A stretch of DNA of 64,000 bases from Lentzea sp. NBRC 102530 (GTDB taxonomy: Bacteria; Actinomycetota; Actinomycetes; Mycobacteriales; Pseudonocardiaceae): positions 248,001 to 312,000 of the forward strand of contig NZ_BSTF01000002.1 of assembly GCF_030269365.1 (NCBI RefSeq), read 5' to 3'. Positions 11,225 to 20,041 of this stretch are shown one piece after another. The notes beneath the pieces are model-generated. The model saw nothing but the letters and a program-made list of their open reading frames with translations. It did not search any database and had not been told where the DNA came from. Positions within the stretch are counted from its first letter, which is position 1, and each line of letters starts with the position of its first letter. The position numbers and the translations under genes are program-made.

Positions 11225-12409
11225 TCAGTCGGGCAGCAGCGGCACCGAGATCCCCGGATCGCGGCCGATCAGCGCCGCCCGCGTCACCGACCTCGACCCG
11301 AACCGGTCGCGCACCACGTCCAGTGCGGCGTCGAGCGCGGCCGGTTTGCGTTCCTCGAACGGCAGCACGAGCTGCATCGGGGTGTAGTCCTGCAGGTTGG
11401 TGAGCGACAGGCCCAGCAACGTGATGCCGCGGCTCTCGATCATCGGCATCGCCCCGGCCAGCAACTCCCGCGCGGCGTCCAGCAGCACGCCGGTCTCGGT
11501 CGTGGGCTGCGGCAACGTGTGCGAGCGGGTCGCGCGCGAGAAGTCCGCGAACCGCAGGCGGAGGACCACCGTCCGGCAGGCGCGTTCGGCCGTGCGCAAC
11601 CGGCGTGAGATCCCGTCGATCAACGACGCCAGTACGGCGTCCAGGTCGTCACGCGTGCGGTCACGCCGGCCCAGAGCTCGTTGCGAACCGATCGACCGGC
11701 GCCGCCGTCCTGTGTGGACCGGACGCGGATCCTGGTTGTGCGCCAGCGCGAACAGGTGCCGGCCCGTCGCCTTGCCGAGCATCGACACCAGTGCGGTCTC
11801 GCCGAGCCGGGCGACCTCGCCGACCGTGCGCAGGCCCAGCCCGTGCAGCTTGGCGGCCGTCACGTCGCCGACACCCCACAGCCGTTCGACCGGCAGCGGG
11901 TGCAGGAACTCCAGTTCGCCCTCGGCCGGGACGACCAGCAGCCCGTCCGGCTTCGCCACGCCGCTCGCGACCTTGGCGAGGAACTTCGTGCGCGCCACCC
12001 CGACCGTGATCGGCAGGCCGGCCTGCTCCAGCACGGCCGCCCGCAGGCGTGCGGCGATCACCTCCGGCGGGCCCGCGATCCGGCGCAGGCCACCGACGTC
12101 GAGGAACGCTTCGTCGATCGACAGCCCCTCGACCAGTGGTGTCGTGTCGCGGAACACCTCGAAGACGGCCTTGCTCGCCGCCGAGTACGCCGACATCCGC
12201 GGCGGCACGACGATCGCGTGTGGACAGAGCCTGCGCGCCTTCGCCCCGCCCATCGCGGTGCGCACGCCGTACGCCTTGGCCTCGTAACTCGCGGCCAGCA
12301 CCACCCCGCCGCCCACGATCACCGGGCGTCCGCGCAGCTCAGGCGCGTCCCGCTGCTCGACCGACGCGTAGAACGCGTCGAGGTCGGCGTGCAGGATCGG
12401 GGTGCTCAC
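11225..12409 (-). CDS. dinB: DNA polymerase IV (DinB, Y-family)
   Basis: An error-prone translesion polymerase of 394 aa. The catalytic motif HADLDAFYASVEQ is at the N-terminus (D9, steric-gate region F13/Y14), with the acidic pair in SIDEAFLDV (D99, E100). Two helix-hairpin-helix-like segments follow (LWGVGDVTAAKLHGLGL), then the little-finger domain. A beta-clamp motif QLVLPF lies near the C-terminus. The GTG at 12409 is chosen because family members begin STPILH; a GTG at 12415 would add two residues. A LexA-type box ends at the chosen start, so the transcript is probably leaderless or nearly so, and SOS-induced. Confidence 0.92.
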   Translation of the reverse strand: MSTPILHADLDAFYASVEQRDAPELRGRPVIVGGGVVLAASYEAKAYGVRTAMGGAKARRLCPHAIVVPPRMSAYSAASKAVFEVFRDTTPLVEGLSIDEAFLDVGGLRRIAGPPEVIAARLRAAVLEQAGLPITVGVARTKFLAKVASGVAKPDGLLVVPAEGELEFLHPLPVERLWGVGDVTAAKLHGLGLRTVGEVARLGETALVSMLGKATGRHLFALAHNQDPRPVHTGRRRRSIGSQRALGRRDRTRDDLDAVLASLIDGISRRLRTAERACRTVVLRLRFADFSRATRSHTLPQPTTETGVLLDAARELLAGAMPMIESRGITLLGLSLTNLQDYTPMQLVLPFEERKPAALDAALDVVRDRFGSRSVTRAALIGRDPGISVPLLPD

Positions 12410-12422
12410 GAACACATGTTCG
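12409..12422. promoter_or_regulatory. LexA (SOS) box at the dinB start
   Basis: CGAACACATGTTCG matches the CGAAC-N4-GTTCG core of the actinobacterial SOS box TCGAACN4GTTCGA; only the outer T and A differ. It abuts the dinB start codon, which is unusually close. Confidence 0.7.
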
Positions 12423-12452
12423 CACCCGTCACCCGTTCAGAACAGTGCCCGC

Positions 12453-13415
12453 TCACGTGAGCGCGCGGGCGATCGGCCAGGCACCGGGGGAGGTGTTGGA
12501 CAGGACGGTGACCGTGCGGCCGGTGCGCGGGTCGTGCGTGGACTTGAACGACGCGCCCGCGTCGTACCCGGCGAGGATCACCTCGTCACCGGTCTCGTGC
12601 AGCCAGAACCCGAGCCCGTACCGCAGCGACTCCTCCGGCACGTGGTGGCGCGGCGCCGTCACGAGCGGAGCGTCCGGGCCCGCGAACAAGGCGTGCCAGA
12701 ACTTCGTCATGTCGCCCGCGGTCGTGTGGATGCCGCCGTCGCCGTTCGCCAGGACCGGGAGGTGGAAGACGTTCGTGCGGTCCGAGTCCTCCAGGTAGCC
12801 GACGGCCGCGTCGCCGGGGAGTTCGTCGGAACGCAGGAAGTCCGTGCGGGTCATGCCGGCCGGGGCGAGCACCCGCTCGCGGACGAGGTCGTGGTAGGCC
12901 CGGCCGCTGACCCGTTCGGCCAGCAGCGCGAGCACGACGAAACCGCCGTTGCAGTAGCCGAAGCGCTCACCCGCCTCGAACTTCGTCGGGATGCCGTCGA
13001 GCAGCGGCAGGAACGCCTCGGTCGTCGTCAGCACGTGGACGGCGCCGATGACGTAGTCGTTCGCCTCCCAGTCGCCTTCCTCGTCGAGGTAGTCGCCGAT
13101 GCCGGACGTGTGCGTGAGCAGGTGTTCGACCGTCACGCCGGCGGCGATCAACGGCAGGTCGCCGCCGAGCACCGACCGGGCCGTGGTGTCGAGCGACAAC
13201 AACCCCTCGTGCACCAGTGAGAGCACGGCCAGGGCGGTGAAACCCTTGCCGCCACTGGCGATCCCGAACCGCGTGTCGACGGTGTTCGGCACGCCGTACG
13301 CGCGGTTCGCGAGCCCGTAGGCCTTCTCGAACTCGACGTCCCCGGCGTGGTCGACCCGCACCACGCCGGAGAAGTCCGTCTCCGCGGCGATCTCGTCGAT
13401 CTGTGCCCACGACAT
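12453..13415 (-). CDS. Serine beta-lactamase-like hydrolase (class C / D-Ala-D-Ala carboxypeptidase family)
   Basis: A 320-aa penicillin-binding-fold enzyme with S54-x-x-K57 in IASGGKGF, the Tyr-Asn motif in FGYCNGG, and LLTHTSGIGDYL as found in esterase/peptidase members of the family. There is no signal peptide, so it is likely a cytoplasmic esterase or D-aminopeptidase-like enzyme rather than a resistance beta-lactamase. A third KTG-type motif is not obvious. It is 37 bp upstream of the SOS box of dinB on the same strand and 9 bp downstream of the MFS gene, so MFS and hydrolase probably form one operon. Confidence 0.82.
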   Translation of the reverse strand: MSWAQIDEIAAETDFSGVVRVDHAGDVEFEKAYGLANRAYGVPNTVDTRFGIASGGKGFTALAVLSLVHEGLLSLDTTARSVLGGDLPLIAAGVTVEHLLTHTSGIGDYLDEEGDWEANDYVIGAVHVLTTTEAFLPLLDGIPTKFEAGERFGYCNGGFVVLALLAERVSGRAYHDLVRERVLAPAGMTRTDFLRSDELPGDAAVGYLEDSDRTNVFHLPVLANGDGGIHTTAGDMTKFWHALFAGPDAPLVTAPRHHVPEESLRYGLGFWLHETGDEVILAGYDAGASFKSTHDPRTGRTVTVLSNTSPGAWPIARALT

Positions 13416-13424
13416 CCGGGCAGG

Positions 13425-14750
13425 TTAGCCCCGCGCGGCCACCGGGCTGCCACTCGTTTTCCGGTGCAGCACGAGCGGTGCCAGCACGACGACCGCCGCG
13501 AGCAGGAAGCCGAGCCGGAACGAGCCGCCGGTGGTGAGCAGCGCCGCCGCGACCTGCACGCCCAGCGCCGCGCCGATCGCCCGCGCGATCCCGCACGTCG
13601 CCGCCGCCACCCCGGTGTCCTGCTCGCCGACCGACGCGATCACCGAGGTGTAGGTGGCGGTGGCCGCGGTGCCGACGCCGAGTCCGAGCGTCACCAGCAG
13701 TCCCACCACGATCTGCCACGGCGTCTCGTGCCACGCGGCCACGAACAAGGTCCCGGCGGCGGTGAGCGCGAGCCCCGCGAGCAGCGCGACCCGTGTTCCC
13801 ACGCGACGTACGAACACCCCGGACAGCGGCCCGACCACGACCGCGACCAGCACGGTCGGGAAGAGGTACAGGCTGATCTCGCTCGCCGTCGCGCCGAACC
13901 CGGTGAGCAGTTGCGGCACCAGGAAGTACGTCGCCGAGTAGCTCGCCCCGAGCGCCGCGGCCGTGACGCTCGCGGTCCAGACCCCGCGCTCGTGAAGAAT
14001 TCCCAGTTCCACCAACGGATGCGCGGACCGGCGTTCGACGGCGACCCACCCGGCGCCGAACCCCAGGGCCGCCACGAGCAGCACCACCGCGGTGAGCAGT
14101 GCCTGCGTCACCACGTAGAGCCCGAGCATGAGGGTGGCCAGCGCCAGCGCCAGCAGCACCGCGCCCTGCCAGTCCAGCCGGGTGCGCCGGACCGCCGCCG
14201 GGCCGGGCAGCGACAGCGGCGCGAGGAGCGTCACGACCGCCACGGCGATCGCCGGCAGCAGGAACATCCACTGCCGGGACAACGCGTCGGCGAGCGGTCC
14301 GGCGGCGAGCACGCCGAGTCCCGTGCCCACGGTGAACAGCCCGGTCAGCACGCCGACCGCCACGGGTGTCGAGTCGGGGAAGAGTTGCCGCGCCACGACG
14401 AACGACACGGGCAGCACGCCACCGCCCAGTCCCTGCAGGAACTGGCCGAGCAGGATCACCGGGAACGTCGTCGCGAACGCCGACAGCACCGCTCCGGCGA
14501 CGATGCACCAGGTCAGCACGAGCAGCGTCCGGCGACCGCCGCGGTCGTCGGCGATCTTGGCGACCACCGGCATGGTGATGGCCGACGTGATGATCAACGT
14601 CGTGGACAGCAGACCCGCCTGGGCGGGGTCGAGGCCGAGTTCGCGTTGCAGCAGCGGGAGAGCGGGGAACGGGATGCTCTCCAGCGCGCCGATGGTCACG
14701 GCCAACGCGGCTAGCACCGCCATCGCGGGGCGGGTGTTCGTACTGGTCAC
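13425..14750 (-). CDS. MFS drug-type transporter
   Basis: A 441-aa permease with 12 or more predicted membrane helices. The motif A region reads PVVAKIADDRGGRRTLL after helix 2, and motif C is suggested by GTGLGVLAAGPLAD. This is typical of proton-driven multidrug exporters. The GTG start at 14750 follows GGGAGA. The downstream serine hydrolase is 9 bp away. The upstream region carries an inverted repeat at 14782-14796, a probable operator, but no repressor gene is adjacent. Confidence 0.85.
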   Translation of the reverse strand: MTSTNTRPAMAVLAALAVTIGALESIPFPALPLLQRELGLDPAQAGLLSTTLIITSAITMPVVAKIADDRGGRRTLLVLTWCIVAGAVLSAFATTFPVILLGQFLQGLGGGVLPVSFVVARQLFPDSTPVAVGVLTGLFTVGTGLGVLAAGPLADALSRQWMFLLPAIAVAVVTLLAPLSLPGPAAVRRTRLDWQGAVLLALALATLMLGLYVVTQALLTAVVLLVAALGFGAGWVAVERRSAHPLVELGILHERGVWTASVTAAALGASYSATYFLVPQLLTGFGATASEISLYLFPTVLVAVVVGPLSGVFVRRVGTRVALLAGLALTAAGTLFVAAWHETPWQIVVGLLVTLGLGVGTAATATYTSVIASVGEQDTGVAAATCGIARAIGAALGVQVAAALLTTGGSFRLGFLLAAVVVLAPLVLHRKTSGSPVAARG

Positions 14751-14781
14751 GGCTGGTCTCCCTGGTCCGGGGGCCAGTAAA

Positions 14782-14796
14782 GCTACAACGTGTAGC
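14782..14796. promoter_or_regulatory. Inverted repeat plus direct half-repeat upstream of the MFS gene
   Basis: GCTACA-ACG-TGTAGC is a perfect 6-bp inverted repeat, 32 bp upstream of the GTG. A related copy, ACAACCTGTAGCGAA, starts at 14821, about 36 bp away. The pattern suggests a repressor or MerR/TetR-type site controlling the exporter. Confidence 0.5.
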
Positions 14797-14998
14797 GCAA
14801 ACCCGCCAGAGGCTTGGGCGACAACCTGTAGCGAATCGGGTGGGCGGCCGTTCCCGGGCGTTCCGCCCCGATGCAGGCAACCGAACGCGCGGGCATCCCG
14901 TTTCGGGAAGTACCGGGTTGTGCTCACCCACGGGAAAGGACCGAGCGGAGTTGGCGCTCGCCACGATCAGCCGCCCCGCCGGGGTGCCCCTGCCGCCA

Positions 14999-16471
14999 AT
15001 GCGGGTCGCGACACCTCGGCGCTGGCCGTTCGTGCTGGTCACGGCCGTTCTGCTGGGGCAGATGGCGATCGCGATGATCACCACCGCGGTGCAGCAGACC
15101 CCGACCATCGACGAACCCGTGTACATCGGCGCCGCCGTCGTCCAGGCCGAGCAGCACAGCCTGCGCTACAACCCCGAGCACCCGCCGCTCGGCAAGCTGG
15201 TCATGGCGGCGGGGCTCGCGTTCACCGGCGTCACCCTCGACCCCGGCTTCCAGGGTGATCAGACCGAACTGGGACGGCACCTGCTCTACGAGTCGGGACA
15301 CGATCCCGGGGAGTTGCTGCTCGCCGCCAGACTCCCGATGATCGCGCTGACGCTGCTCTTCGGGCTGGTCGTGTACTTCTTCGCCGCCGACATCTCGGGG
15401 AGCCGGACCGGCGGCACGCTCGCCCTGGCCCTGTACGCGTTCTCGCCCGACGTCATCGCGCACGGCTCACTGGCCACTGTGGACGTTCCGGCCGCCGGGT
15501 TCGTGCTCACCTCGGCCTGGTTGCTGTGGCGGGCGCGCACCGATCCCGCGCTGAACCTGCCGCTCGCGGGGCTCGCGCTCGGTGCCGCCCTCGCGACGAA
15601 GATGAACACCCTGGCGGCCGTGCCGGTGCTGCTGGCCCTGGTGCTGTGGCAGGCCCGCTGGCGCGCCGCGCTCGGGTTCCTGCTGGCCGCGACCACCGTC
15701 GTCTGGATCTCCTACGTCGCCGTGGACCCGTCGGTGTCGTTCGTCCAGGCCTACCTGGACGGGATGCGCGTCCAACTGGGGTTCGAGCAGCGCGTCTGGG
15801 GCGGTTACCTGTTCGGCACGCACTACGAGGGGTCGCGCTGGTACTACCTGCCGGCCGCGTTGCTGGTGAAGACCCCGCTGGGTGCGTTGCTGCTGTGGGC
15901 GACGGGTGCCGTGGCCCTCGTCAGACGGCCCGCGGCGGCGTACGTGCTCGCACCCGCGGGCGTGATGCTCGCCGTCGCCATGACCGGCAGCCGCGACCTC
16001 GGGGTGCGCTACGCGATCTTCGTGCCGATGTTCCTCGCCGTCGCCGCCGCGGTCGTCGCGCACCGCCGGTACGCCGTGCTCGCGGTCGCGCTGGCCGCCG
16101 CGAGTTCACTGTGGACGTTCCCGTACTACCTGCCGTACTCCAACGAGCTGTTCGGCGGCCCGTCCAAGACCCACCTGCACCTGCACGACTCCAACGTCGA
16201 CTGGGGCCAGGACCTCGGCAGGCTCGCCGAACGGCTGAAGCGCTACCCGGACGCGCAGAAGTGGCTCGTCTACAAGGGCGCGGGCGTGCCCGCGCACTAC
16301 GGGATCGACGCCGCCGACCCGCGCGGTGTCCCGGCCGAGCACGTGCACGGGCTGCTCGTCGTGTCCAACACCGCCATCGCCAAGGCCGACGCGGCCCTGC
16401 GCGAACTGGTGGACACGAGCGTCCCGATCGACGTCGTCGGCCACTCCACCACGATCTTCCGCCGTCCGTAG
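14999..16471 (+). CDS. Membrane GT-C glycosyltransferase, PMT / dolichyl-phosphate-mannose type
   Basis: A 490-aa polytopic membrane protein using a polyprenyl-phosphate sugar. The luminal acidic motif is TIDEPVYIG, with NPEHPPLGKL after the first helix, as in PMT-family enzymes; about 10-11 hydrophobic helices follow. The C-terminal soluble part includes SNVDWGQDLGRL, which recurs in related bacterial transferases. The acceptor may be a cell-surface protein or glycolipid; it cannot be told from sequence. The ATG at 14999 is chosen for position, but in-frame GTG (14984) and TTG (14951) starts are possible. The 248-bp gap upstream holds the divergent MFS operator. Confidence 0.8.
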   Translation: MRVATPRRWPFVLVTAVLLGQMAIAMITTAVQQTPTIDEPVYIGAAVVQAEQHSLRYNPEHPPLGKLVMAAGLAFTGVTLDPGFQGDQTELGRHLLYESGHDPGELLLAARLPMIALTLLFGLVVYFFAADISGSRTGGTLALALYAFSPDVIAHGSLATVDVPAAGFVLTSAWLLWRARTDPALNLPLAGLALGAALATKMNTLAAVPVLLALVLWQARWRAALGFLLAATTVVWISYVAVDPSVSFVQAYLDGMRVQLGFEQRVWGGYLFGTHYEGSRWYYLPAALLVKTPLGALLLWATGAVALVRRPAAAYVLAPAGVMLAVAMTGSRDLGVRYAIFVPMFLAVAAAVVAHRRYAVLAVALAAASSLWTFPYYLPYSNELFGGPSKTHLHLHDSNVDWGQDLGRLAERLKRYPDAQKWLVYKGAGVPAHYGIDAADPRGVPAEHVHGLLVVSNTAIAKADAALRELVDTSVPIDVVGHSTTIFRRP

Positions 16472-16485
16472 GTAGTGAAAGTTCC

Positions 16486-16496
16486 GTACCCCTACG
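16486..16496 (+). promoter_or_regulatory. GTAYCCCTACG element upstream of the S1 protease
   Basis: GTACCCCTACG lies about 120 bp before the S1 protease GTG. A near-identical GTATCCCTACG lies on the minus strand about 107 bp before the subtilase at 21604, in the same orientation relative to its gene. This suggests a shared activator site, perhaps for the LuxR-type regulator at 21789. Confidence 0.4.
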
Positions 16497-16606
16497 GATG
16501 CCGTCCCTGATTGTTCCGCACGTGTCCGGCTCCGACAGTGATCGCAGCGAACGGCCGCCGTCCCTGCCCTGAGGTGGGCGTTCCTGAGATCCGGAAAGGA
16601 ACCGAC

Positions 16607-18409
16607 GTGACGAGAACACGGTCATGGGGCCTCGTGGCCCTGGTCGCGGCCTCGGTGCTGACGCCCGTCAGCACCGCGAGCGCCGCGGCACCGAACGCCC
16701 CTGCCGCCACCTACCTGGGGGACACCGTCCCCGCGAACCTCGGTGACGCCTCGCCCTTCTTCGCCGGTGGGCAGAACGCCACGGTGAGCGAGTTCCCCGG
16801 CATCATCGCGGGCATCCGCGCCGGGGGCACCCGGCCGCAGGGCCAGACCTGCACCGGCACGGTCGTGGCGCCGCGCAAGATCCTCATCGCGGCGCACTGC
16901 GCGGACGCCCAGGGGGAGAAGAAGTTCGTCTACGGGCTCGACGACCTCAAGGACTACGACAACGGCAACGGGTCCGGGTTCGCCGTCAACGTCGTCAGCT
17001 ACAAGAAGCACCCGAAGTACGTCAACTTCGACCAGGGCTACGACGTCGCCGTCGTGACCGTGGACCGCGACATCGCGCTCAAGGGCGGTGCCGCGTACCC
17101 GAAGTTCGCCACGTCGGCGGACTCCGGCGGTGCGGCGCCGGGCAAGACCGGTGTCGGCTTCGGCTACGGCAAGAAGGACTTCAACGACACCTCGGCGGAC
17201 GTCACCCTCGACAAGGCGAGCCTGCCGGTCGTCAACGGCGACAGTGTCTGCCAGGGCGTCGGCGCCGGGTTCAAGTCGGCGACCATGATCTGCGCCGGCT
17301 ACAACGACGGCCGGATCACGATCCTGCCCGGTGACAGCGGTGGCCCGCTGGTCGTCGACGGCAAGATCTACGGCGTCGCGTCGTGGAGCCGGTCGGACTT
17401 CAAGTGGTACTCGATCTACGGCCGCCTCGACAACGAGATGGGCGACTGGGTCAAGACCGAGGTCGGCGAGCAGCCGCCCGTCGGTGACTTCGGGCTGAGC
17501 GTCGCGCCGGGCAGCGGTGCGGTGGCGGCGGGCAAGACGCTGTCGGCGGGCATCACCACCACGGCGGGATCCGGTGGCGCGGAGAACGCCACGCTGTCCG
17601 CGTCCGGCCTGCCGAGCGGTGTGAAGGCGGTCTTCCAGCCGACCTCGGTCACCACCGGCAACTCGGCCAAGGTCACGTTCGACGCCAGTGCCTCGGCACC
17701 GAACGGCACCTACGAGATCACGGTCACGGGGTCGACGTCGAGCGGCAAGACGGCGTCCGCCAAGTACTCGCTGACCGTCACCGGCGGCGGCGACCCGCAG
17801 CCGGGCGACTTCACCCTCGGGGCGTCGCCGAGCAGCGTCAAGGCGGCCAAGGGCAAGTACGTCTCCACGACGATCTCGTCTGGCGGCGACGGGCAGACGA
17901 TCACCCTCTCGGCGTCCGGGGTGCCGAACGGCGTGAAGGCCGCGTTCCAGCCGACGTCCATCGGCGCGGGCAGTTCGGCCAAGCTGACGCTCGACGTCTC
18001 CACCACCGCGGCCGCCGGCACGTCCACGATCACGGTCACCGGCACCGACGCGAACAACAAGACGGCCACCACCACGGTGTCGTTGACGGTCGAGGGCACC
18101 GACCCGCCGACCGGTGAGGTCACCGTGACCGCCACGCCGTCGTCCGCGACGGTGAAGCAGGGCCTGCTCGGTCAGACGATCGTGAAGGCCTCCGGTGGCA
18201 CCGGGAACCTGACGCTGACCGCGTCCGGAATCCCGGCCGGTGCGCAGATGTCGTTCAACCCGGCCACGATCGGCCAGAACGGCAGCAGCAACGTCTGGAT
18301 CTTCACCAACTTCTCCACCCCGCCCGGCACCTACCCGATCACCATCACGGCGAGGTCCGCCGACGGGAAGACCGGCACGACGACGTTCACGCTGACCGTC
18401 ACCCGATAA
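16607..18409 (+). CDS. Secreted S1 trypsin-like protease with three Ig-like repeats
   Basis: 600 aa, with a signal peptide at residues 1-26 (STASA|AAP). The trypsin-like domain spans about 50-285 with triad H97 (IAAHCADA), D146 (GYDVAVV) and S244 (PGDSGGPLV). Three Ig-like repeats of about 100 aa follow (near 295-385, 395-490, 500-600). Each contains a phrase like [17 protein letters not shown] and ends in a YSLTVTG/LTVTR strand. Similar repeats flank the M28 peptidase at 50673, implying shared cell-wall or substrate-binding modules. GTG start with AAAGGA upstream. A strong terminator follows. Confidence 0.9.
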   Translation: MTRTRSWGLVALVAASVLTPVSTASAAAPNAPAATYLGDTVPANLGDASPFFAGGQNATVSEFPGIIAGIRAGGTRPQGQTCTGTVVAPRKILIAAHCADAQGEKKFVYGLDDLKDYDNGNGSGFAVNVVSYKKHPKYVNFDQGYDVAVVTVDRDIALKGGAAYPKFATSADSGGAAPGKTGVGFGYGKKDFNDTSADVTLDKASLPVVNGDSVCQGVGAGFKSATMICAGYNDGRITILPGDSGGPLVVDGKIYGVASWSRSDFKWYSIYGRLDNEMGDWVKTEVGEQPPVGDFGLSVAPGSGAVAAGKTLSAGITTTAGSGGAENATLSASGLPSGVKAVFQPTSVTTGNSAKVTFDASASAPNGTYEITVTGSTSSGKTASAKYSLTVTGGGDPQPGDFTLGASPSSVKAAKGKYVSTTISSGGDGQTITLSASGVPNGVKAAFQPTSIGAGSSAKLTLDVSTTAAAGTSTITVTGTDANNKTATTTVSLTVEGTDPPTGEVTVTATPSSATVKQGLLGQTIVKASGGTGNLTLTASGIPAGAQMSFNPATIGQNGSSNVWIFTNFSTPPGTYPITITARSADGKTGTTTFTLTVTR

Positions 18410-18432
18410 CTCCCCTGGCAGGGGGAACGGGG

Positions 18433-18467
18433 AAGAGCCCTGGAGTCGATGTGGCTCCAGGGCTCTT
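18433..18467. terminator. Bidirectional rho-independent terminator
   Basis: A perfect 13-bp stem (AAGAGCCCTGGAG with its complement), a 9-base loop and a short CTTCT tail. It lies between the convergent S1 protease and subtilase genes. Confidence 0.85.
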
Positions 18468-18482
18468 CTTCTCGCCGGACTC

Positions 18483-20021
18483 CTAGACCGTGAGGGTCCA
18501 GGTGTCGATGTTGCCGGTGTCGTAGGTGTAGACGTCCTTCACCTGGAGCTTCCAGGTGCCGTTGCGCGCCTCCGAGGACAGGTCGACGGTGTAGGTCTCG
18601 TGGACCCCCGCCGAGGACGAGGCGCCGCCCGCCTTCTTCAGCACGTAGGACTTGCCGGACGGGCTGACGAGGTCGATCGCCAGGTCGCCGGTGTAGGTGT
18701 GGTTGATGTCGACCTTGACGGTGGCCGACGCGGTGGAGTTGCCCGTGCAGCCCGAGATCGTCACCGACGACGAGACAGCGGTGTTCGTGTCCGGAATGGA
18801 CACGTCGTCGCCGTTCGTGCCGGGACCGCACTGCGGCGGGTTGGGATCGCCGCCGCCGATGAAACCGCTGTACAGCAGCTTGTTCGGCGAACCGGAACCC
18901 GGGTTGGTGACCTTGCCGTCGGTGGCGTTGTTCACCAGCGCGTCGCGCAGGGCCTGCGGGCTCGCGGACGGGTTGGCCGACAGGTACAGCGCCGCGACCC
19001 CCGCGACGTGCGGGGTGGCCATCGACGTGCCGGACATGTTCGTGTTGCCGCCGTTCAGGCCGAGCGAGGTGATGTTGTCACCCGGCGCGAAGATGTCCGT
19101 GCAGGTGCCGTAGTTCGAGAACGAGGCACGCGCGTCGTTGGACGAGGTGGCGTTCACCGTGATCAGCGACGAGATCTTCGCCGGTCCGGTCGAGCACGCG
19201 TCGGTCGAGCTGTTGCCCGACGCGACGGCCATCTGCACGCCGGAGGCGACCATGCCGGCGATGGCGTCGTTGCCGATGTCCGCGGTGTCGAAGGTCCAGG
19301 AAGCGTTGACCACGGCCGGTTTCTGCGCGTTCGCCGTGATCCACTCGATGGCCTTGACACCGGCCGAGTCCGGTCCGTTGCCCGTGCAGTTCGTGCCGAG
19401 CATGCGGACCGAGACGAGCTTGGCCTTCTTGGCCACGCCCCAGGTCTTCGAGCCGACCGTGCCCGCCACGTGGGTGCCGTGACCGGAGCAGTCCTGCCCG
19501 TTCTGGCCGTCCTCGATGAAGTCGGCGCCCACGGACGCCCGCCCCTCGAAGTCGGCGATGCCGGTCTTCACGCCTGTGTCGGTGATGTAGACCGTCACGT
19601 TCGACGCGCCACCGCTGGGGTAGGTGAACTTCTTGTCCAGCGGCAGCGACGCCTGGTCGACGCGGTCGAGACCCCAGGTCGGGTTGGTCTGCACGTCCAG
19701 CGCCCTCGCGGTGCCGTCCTGGTAGACGGCCTTGACGGCGGGGTCCGCCGCCAGCTTCCGCGCCGCGGCCTCGGTCAGGTTCGTGACCTGGAAACCGCGC
19801 ATGGCGTGGGAGAACACGGCGTCGAGGGTGCCGCCGTAGCGCTGGGTGAGAGCTTGCGACGACGCCTGGACGGCGGCGCCGGGTTTCAACGACACGATGA
19901 AGCTGCCGCCGGCCGCCGGGTTCTCGGCCCTGACGAAGTCGGCCTCGGCCGCCTGTGCCGGGGTCACCAGCACGGCGGAGGCCAGGGCCAGAACCGCGAG
20001 CCCGCAGGTGGTGCGGTGCAT
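18483..20021 (-). CDS. Secreted S8 subtilase with C-terminal P domain, atypical substrate-binding motif
   Basis: 512 aa, with a signal peptide at about 1-24, an inhibitor_I9-type propeptide (about 40-108) and a proteinase-K-like catalytic domain. Triad: D148 (ITDTGV), H181 (SGHGTHVAG), S333 (GTSMATPHV). The Asn of the oxyanion hole is in VASGNSSTD. The usual N-x-S-L-G-G substrate-binding strand reads NASWTFD (239-245), unlike its tandem neighbour, so specificity may differ. The last ~120 residues are a proprotein-convertase P domain (GDDVSIPDTNTAVSSSVTIS). ATG preceded by GGAAGGAC. Only 20 bp separate it from the upstream paralog, so the two are likely one transcript. Confidence 0.92.
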   Translation of the reverse strand: MHRTTCGLAVLALASAVLVTPAQAAEADFVRAENPAAGGSFIVSLKPGAAVQASSQALTQRYGGTLDAVFSHAMRGFQVTNLTEAAARKLAADPAVKAVYQDGTARALDVQTNPTWGLDRVDQASLPLDKKFTYPSGGASNVTVYITDTGVKTGIADFEGRASVGADFIEDGQNGQDCSGHGTHVAGTVGSKTWGVAKKAKLVSVRMLGTNCTGNGPDSAGVKAIEWITANAQKPAVVNASWTFDTADIGNDAIAGMVASGVQMAVASGNSSTDACSTGPAKISSLITVNATSSNDARASFSNYGTCTDIFAPGDNITSLGLNGGNTNMSGTSMATPHVAGVAALYLSANPSASPQALRDALVNNATDGKVTNPGSGSPNKLLYSGFIGGGDPNPPQCGPGTNGDDVSIPDTNTAVSSSVTISGCTGNSTASATVKVDINHTYTGDLAIDLVSPSGKSYVLKKAGGASSSAGVHETYTVDLSSEARNGTWKLQVKDVYTYDTGNIDTWTLTV

Positions 20022-20041
20022 GGGAAGTCCTTCCAGGCTCG

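Noticed and set aside
12453..13415. Antibiotic-resistance beta-lactamase
   Set aside because: S-x-x-K and Y-x-N are present but there is no signal peptide and no clear KTG motif; the family contains many esterases and peptidases.
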